From: Edaphochlamys debaryana
Lineage: Eukaryota; Chlorophyta; Chlorophyceae; Chlamydomonadales
NCBI GenBank assembly: GCA_016858145.1
Contig: JAEHOE010000246.1
Location: forward strand, 1 to 64,000
Reading direction: 5' to 3'
DNA length: 64,000 bases
Below the pieces are notes generated by a model, which saw only the letters and a program-made list of their open reading frames with translations, ran no database searches and had not been told where the DNA came from. Position numbers and translations under genes: made by a program. This document shows positions 58,101-64,000 of this stretch, in pieces. How positions within the stretch are numbered: the first letter of the stretch is position 1; every line of letters starts with the position of its first letter.

Positions 58101-61100
58101 GTTGATGGCAGGGACCCCAAACTCGCCCCTCCTCATAAGCCCTATCAACAAACAAACATGTTCGTGCTTACTCTTCACATAACTTGTCAAGCCGGGAACG
58201 TGGCCAGCTGAAGTAATAGAGTTGACTGCCTGCTTGATCCAGCAGCAGTTAGAGCAGTAGAACCTGATTGTACCAAACATCCAGACACCGCAGTTTGGAT
58301 CGTTGTCACATTGGACTTTGCAGCAGCCAGCGTCGCGGCAGTTGAGGTTGCTTACGCCACCCACGATGTCATTGGTCAGGTAGTCAACGTCAACAACTTC
58401 ATGATATCCAATAGCTGCAAGCAAAACATTATCTAGCATCTTCAAGTTTTCTTCACGATCGAAGTCGATGTTCCCATCCAGAAGGCATGCATGGTAGGCA
58501 TGCAATGCCAAAGTCGCTTTTTTGCTCACTCACTCTTCACATAGCTTGTTAATCCTAGAACCACTTGTGCAGAGGTATTAGAGCTCACAGGCTTCTTTAT
58601 CCAGCAGCAGTTGGAGCACCAGCCGCTGTTTATACCGTACATCCAGACACCACAGTTGGGGTCATTGTCACACTGGACCTTGCAGCAGCCAGCGTCACGA
58701 CATTCGGCGTTGCTCCTTCCATCCAAAATGTCATCAGTGAGGAAGTCAATATTAGCAGCTACACTGTACCCAGACGCTGCAGGTGGAATCGGAGTCCAAG
58801 GTGCGTGGAGCTTGAGCAAGTGGGCAGCACTACAATCAGTAATGGTACTGGACGGTTCCAGCTGTGTCTTACTTTTGACATAGCTTATGACTCCATCATA
58901 TGAAGCGGCTGAGGTAACCGAGTTGACAGGGTTCTTAATCCAGCAGCAATTGGTGCACCAGCTGACTGTGCCGAACATCCACACACCACAGCTGGGGTCA
59001 TTGTCACACTGGACCTTGCAGCAGCCCACGTCACGGCAGTTGGTGTTGCTGCCGCCACCCACAATGTCATCAGTAAGAAAGTCGACATCAGGTGCTGCAC
59101 TGTAAGCGGATGCTGCAGACAGGTGGGCAGCAGGGGCGGTAGATAGACATAATAAAAGACTTGAACAAGGAATTCAAAGAGCCATGCCAGCCATATGCAT
59201 GCACTGTTATCATCCCATTGGCTCACACTTCACATAACTGGTCACACCAGCAAATGCAGCTGCCGTTGTAGTAGCAGAGTTGACAGCCTTCTTGATCCAG
59301 CAGCAGTTGGAACACCAACTGACCGTCCCAAACATCCAGATACCACAGCTGGGATTGCTGTCGCATTGAATTTTGCAGCAGCCAGCTTCTCGACAGGTGT
59401 TACTCCCTCCCCCAGTGATGTCTTCAGTTAAGAAATCCAGATTCACTGCTGCACTGTAACCCAGCACTGGGCGAGAGCAGGAGAGCTCAGTCAGCTGTAT
59501 TTTGATAACATTGTGTCGACCGAACACGGACTCCTGTATTTGCAACGGACTCAACCTACTGAACGGACCTGTCACCCCGTCAGCGCCGTACTGCATGCTT
59601 CGTCGTACATGCACGGCCGAGTGCTCCTGGTTGCCGCCTGTAAGCATATGCATTTGGGGGTCGAAGCCAGATAGAGGGGTTGAAGCCAGCAGAGGGGGTG
59701 AACGAAGCCAAGTACTTGAAGACGCCCCACCCCGCCGCGCACCCCCGCCACGCACGGGCACACGACGCATATGATAACATACATGGGACGCCCCCAGCGG
59801 GGGGCGGGTGTTAGTTTAGGGGGCGGGTGTGTATACATGAGGGGCTAGCCTCTCCGCACCCACCACCACCCGCCGAGGCGTGGGGGTGCGTGGCATGTGT
59901 ATGTGGGCTCCCGTCACGTACGGCGTGTATGCGTGTGGATGGTTGTTGAGGGGCCTGCTGCGTCCCCCTTAATGCAGGCTGTTCGTTGTCGTCTCACCGT
60001 CATGATTACGGATAGGATTCAGCTCATACCCATTATAGCAACAAATTCATCGTTTGATGTCTTATTAGTGTACCCATGCCCATGCATACTGCTGGCTGCT
60101 GAGGCCCACATAAACCGTCTGAGGCCGCCAATTGTTGAGGCAACACTGGCTGGTCGCCAGCTGCTGCTGCATGCAACCGAACCTTGCCTTGCCACCATGA
60201 CTGAACCGGTGCAGGTCGTCTCACACCCTCATTTCCTCCTCCCGTCCGCCCGCCACCTCGCTCCAAAACGAACGAAGTTCTAGCCCAAGCCACCACTAGT
60301 AGTGCTACACGGCGTCCGTGCGCACACGCCTGCACAGCAGTGCCTTGAGTTCCCAAAAATAAAGGAGTGCTCAAATAAAACACTAAAAAGGAAGACGCAG
60401 AGGGCCACGATAGATCGACTTCGGGCTCTTGCTTATTTCCTACGTACGGAGGAGGTTCATCTCGACGCTGGCTAGCTGGGCTGACTTTTGCAATCCAAAT
60501 CTATCTATCTATGCCCTCTTCGCCCCTTTTCAACTTCGCCCCTTTTCGCACTGCTACCCCCTAACCCCCCCCCCCCCCAATGCATGGGGAAGGTCGTGAT
60601 AATGGCGCAAGATCCAATTTGAAGCAATAATCGCTCCTGCTTTAGTCAGGCTGAGGCTTGGCTATCTAACATAGCCTTTCTATCTCAGTCCCTATCCCCG
60701 CGCCCTTACGCGCGCATCAGTGCCGCATCTGAGCTCAGTTATCTACACGCAAGTGATGCGTCCAGACAGGCTGCTCTAGCCGCTCCGCGCCTTGGCGCCA
60801 GCTGCCTCTCTCGCTCCAGCCGCCCCCAGCTACAGCCGCTTTGCTCCTCAGCGCTCTGCCTCAGCCCTACCTGGCCGCTCCGTCCTTGCGTGCCTTGGCG
60901 CTGCCTCCAGCCCCCAGCAGCCTACCCAGCCGCTTTGCGCCTAGCGCTCTTCCCCAGCCCCGGCCGCTGGCCGGAGCAGCGCTCCATGCCGCCGTGCACC
61001 CGCCCCCCATATCAGCCAGCCCCGCCCTGAGCTCGCTCCGGCGGCCCCGCCCCCGTTTCAGTTGCTTTGCAGTACCCCTCGCCCCCCTGCTGCGGCAACC

Positions 61101-61735
61101 CCGCCCAGGGAAACCCCCCCTCCCCCACGCAACCCAGCTGCTTCTGATCCAGGCGGAGCTTTGTCATGTCTCACCCCTGCCTCACCCTGTCCTCCGTCGG
61201 AATAGCCAGCCATTTGTTTATTAGCCAACTAACGAAGGCCCTCTCAGTCTACTCTGTCGCCCTTTCGTGCTTCCCGCCGCAGCTCCCACCCCCTGTTGTT
61301 AAATCGCGTGCGTGCACTGCATGACCCCACCCACCCTACCCCCAGACCCCCGCCCCAGGTGCTGTTTCTCCCGAAGGAGCCTCCCTCGCTTTCCCCCCCC
61401 CAATCAAGTCGTGCGTGAGCGCGCGAGAAAGTAGAGGAAGCCTCAGGCTCCTCGCCTGTGCTCGCCCGCTTGTATCCTTCGTTCAAGGTTACTGTCTTTG
61501 CAGTGTGCCGACTCTTCGGCGGTGGCGACTATGGCGACGTACGCTAAAAGCCGTCGGATGGGCAGGTAGGCAATTGTGGCCCAAACTCACTCGGATTTGC
61601 TGCTGCTAGCATGATATCAGATGAGGTCGCGTCCAGCTTGAGTTGCGTTGTCAATGATGCAGCCGCAGTCGAGGGGACGAGGGCGAGCGCCAACAGCAGC
61701 GCTGCCGGCAACTGTATGCACTTAAGGCTACACAT
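52154..61735 (-). CDS. Secreted PAN/Apple + LamG-like protein, second copy
   Basis: The minus-strand duplicate of the gene at 12735-22319, with every exon and splice site kept: exon 1 is 61591-61735, the first PAN-like exon 59227-59466, the LamG-like exon 56523-57165 and the last exon 52154-52173 (alternative stop at 52335 if the final intron is retained). In about 4 kb of coding sequence I found two substitutions: residue 607 is Ala here and Thr in the left copy, and one synonymous change lies in the TCG/TCA codon matching left position 21180. Both copies therefore look functional by sequence. Near-identity means very recent duplication, ongoing gene conversion between arms, or an allelic copy joined by assembly. 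Confidence 0.85.
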
Positions 61736-63857
61736 CTTAGTTAGCTGTGGAGCAAGAAGAAGCTCGAAGAGACATGGCGACGGAGGTATGTACATCGGTC
61801 TGCATCGGTCGAAGCTCATCCAGACTTGATCGCGAGAGTGAGAAAGCGACCTAGTCACCCGAGTCACCCGACTTTGCTGCTGCTGCTATCATGGCTTCAG
61901 GCGACGCAAGTCCGGGTTTCGATGGCAGTTACTGCGTTTCAAAACCTGCCCTCGGTCCAAAAAACAGCAGTCGTCAAGCTTGGTACTGTTATCTGGCAAT
62001 ATGTGCGGCAGAACAGGGGCGCGGTCCCAGGTCTTAGGACCAGGGTACTCGGCCAGCAGGGCTTCGACGTCGTCCACACCCCTGCCACACCCCTGCCACA
62101 CACACCCCTGCCACACCCCTGTGCTGCATTCCTAGCTGCTCGCACCAATGTAACAAGAGGTATTGTGCACTGGTTGATGCCTAGGCAGGAATCCTACCGT
62201 TACACAGAGGCTGAGGGAGATTGATGTTGAGGCACAATGTATGCCTGATCAGATAGACCTGCTGACCCAGACCCATGTCAACACACCATACGCTGCGGCT
62301 CGTAGGAAAGGGGCTCGCCCATATATACATCTCTGCCAGTACCTTTGAGCGTGCCTAGCTTGTTGCGGAGGTATGTAGCGCCGTACGCGCGCGGCGTACG
62401 GACGGCTGGGGTCCTGGGCGGGGCTAGGTCTTAAACGCTGACAGGGGCTAGAGGGGCAGAGGGCTGGGGCAAGGGGACTCGGGAGCTGGTGGTTTCACGA
62501 GCAGGGTGAATGCCTGAATGGCCGAATGTTGCTGGCGCTCGGGCCCGCTCGGGGAGTTTGGGAGCAATGGGGGGCTGGCTGGGGGCTTCGACCGTCGAGG
62601 GGGCTTCATAGGCGGGGGCTTTGACGGCTGAGGGCTACGAGCGGTGGGGCTGTAGGGCTGGGAGGGCTCCTCCGGGCCCCAGCTGGGCTGGGGGCTACTA
62701 TGCATGGCTGAGGTCGGGACTCCGAGCCTGTGATCTCGTGCGAAGGTTGATGGCCCTACCAATGGCTCAGTTCGTACCTACCCCGTCAGCCTGTGGGGGA
62801 GGCTATACAGGGGCTTTAAGGGCTAACGGCTTAGGGGGCGGCAAGGGGAACGTATTGATGGCTGCTGCGGGCTTCAATAGCAAGGGGCTGGAGGGGCTGG
62901 GGTTTACGAGGGCTGGTGTAGTAGATGCGTCATGAAAGGCAGGTCTAGGCTTGACAGGAACCCCACTCTCGTGCGTCGTCGCCTCCGTATCCTTGAGGCG
63001 GGGAGCGTGTCTGCTACAGCTGGGGGCTTTCAGGCAGGGCTGCAGGCCGGCAGTCCTCATCGGTTGGGTGCTCGGACGCGCACATCGAATACGGTGCGTA
63101 GCCTGTTGCATGCAGCGGGGCTCGAGGGGGGTGCGGGCGCTCGCACACGGCAGCGGCACGGGGCGGGGGCGACTCAGCCCGCGCGACTACTCCCAGCAGC
63201 GGACCTTCCGGCGCACGGACGCTCACGTTAATAATGACGTGATGTATGGGGCACGCGCCGTGCAGTACGTACGTACGAAAGAAGCGCAGCCCGCCCCCCG
63301 TCAGCACCAGATAGGCGCTGCCTGCTAAACTCTCCACACCGCAAATGAGCCATCACTCCTCGTCGCTCACACAAGGGTGGGTGTCTGTCCTCCTTGGCCG
63401 CGCAGCCAAGCACTACGCCCCACAGCAAGCGCAGGAAGTATTTCACAACGACCGTCACAGGCTGCATTCCTGCACCCGCCCATTGCAAGGCCCACTCACA
63501 CCTACTGTTGCCACACCTTCTGCCGCATCTTTCTGAGATTCAACTTATTACCGGTATCATCCCCGCGCCTTTCATTTCAAGCCCCGAGTTAGACGGGTCA
63601 AGGTGCATCACCCACGTCCAAGCTTGCAGACCTAGCAGACCTGCTCATGCCACATGCTATCTCTAGCGCTAGAGGTATTACCTATTTAGGACAGATACGT
63701 AATGTGACCCATGCCAACTTGTGAAGTCACGCATGCATGGAAGCCGCACCCACAAGCTCACCACACGCACACACGGCTTCTTCCCTTGCCCCCTGCCTTG
63801 CCTCCCGCCGCCATCTCGGCGCCATGGGTCCCCCGCGCCGCCCCACAAACCCCTCCC
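61736..63857. other. Mirror of 10613-12734, intergenic
   Basis: Holds the mirrored AGCCCC-type tract, the GTGTGGCAGG minisatellite and the TATATAT box (about 62321-62327); no convincing gene. Confidence 0.6.
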
Positions 63858-64000
63858 TCACGCCTGCCCCCCCGCCGCCGCCTCCCCCGCCGCCAGCAGC
63901 CCCTCCGGCGCCACCCCCTGCTGCGCCCCTGCCTCCTCTCCTCCCCCTACCCCTGCGCCCTCCACGCCACCTCCCTCCGCCGCCCCCGCCGAGCCCTGCT
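63858..64000 (-). CDS. SpoU/TrmH-family methyltransferase, 3' end of a second copy
   Basis: The last 143 bases of the window mirror the end of the methyltransferase final exon: the stop is at 63858 and the frame runs off the edge through the Ala/Gly-rich C-terminal tail. This shows that the inverted repeat includes at least part of the methyltransferase gene. Confidence 0.8.
   Translation of the reverse strand, partial: QGSAGAAEGGGVEGAGVGGGEEAGAQQGVAPEGLLAAGEAAAGGQA

Larger units (their letters stand above)
49265..64000 (-). repeat. Right arm of giant inverted repeat
   Basis: Reverse complement of 10470-25212 over its full length and still matching at the last base. It begins GTGTTGTATACTG, joined to satellite C. 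Differences from the left arm (left/right-arm base in left orientation) include 11193 T/C, 11237 C/T, 11662 A/G, 17500 A/G, 18348 A/T, 20430 G/T, 21180 G/A, 22431 C/T, 23665 G/A, 23739 A/G, 23947 C/T, 23980 G/A, 24331 A/T, 24378 A/G and 24782 C/A. Confidence 0.97.

Overview
The window is GC-rich nuclear DNA of a green alga, most likely a volvocalean/Chlamydomonas-type chlorophyte. The evidence is short GT-AG introns with C-rich 3' ends, long Gly/Pro/Ala runs, (GGC)n coding repeats and genes with many exons. All gene calls are my own splice models read from the sequence; no searches were run.

Layout: (1) 1-6708, a tandem satellite (unit about 183 bp), continuing off the left edge. (2) 6848-10612, a six-exon SpoU/TrmH-type RNA 2'-O-methyltransferase whose 5' end abuts the satellite. 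(3) 10470-25212, the left arm of a huge inverted repeat. It carries the end of that gene, a 23-exon secreted PAN/Apple + LamG-like protein gene (12735-22319) and a 0.84-kb non-autonomous DNA transposon (23258-24097). (4) 25213-33672, single-copy spacer with a frameshifted F-box-like gene and a reverse-transcriptase gene with giant polyproline linkers (minus strand, 29792-33088). (5) 33673-42631, about 49 satellite units (182 bp) in the opposite orientation. (6) 42632-48053, a complex insert with the 5' part of a mitochondrial-carrier-like gene, a two-unit satellite islet (45609-45948) and a possible nuclear-protein exon. (7) 48054-49264, about 6.6 satellite units. (8) 49265-64000, the right arm, a reverse-complement copy of 10470-25212 differing at roughly 0.1% of bases and still matching at the window edge.

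The genome-structural features stand out: a palindrome with arms of at least 14.7 kb and a 24-kb spacer, tied at its inner right breakpoint to a satellite that occurs in four blocks and two orientations. Both copies of the 23-exon gene are intact with one amino-acid difference seen. The arms carry real substitutions, so they are not one read folded back without change, but an allelic or haplotype mis-join is not excluded. The genes do not form a pathway that I can recognise. The RT protein, with a YTDD catalytic box, polyproline spacers and an unrecognised C-terminal domain, is the most unusual single gene.
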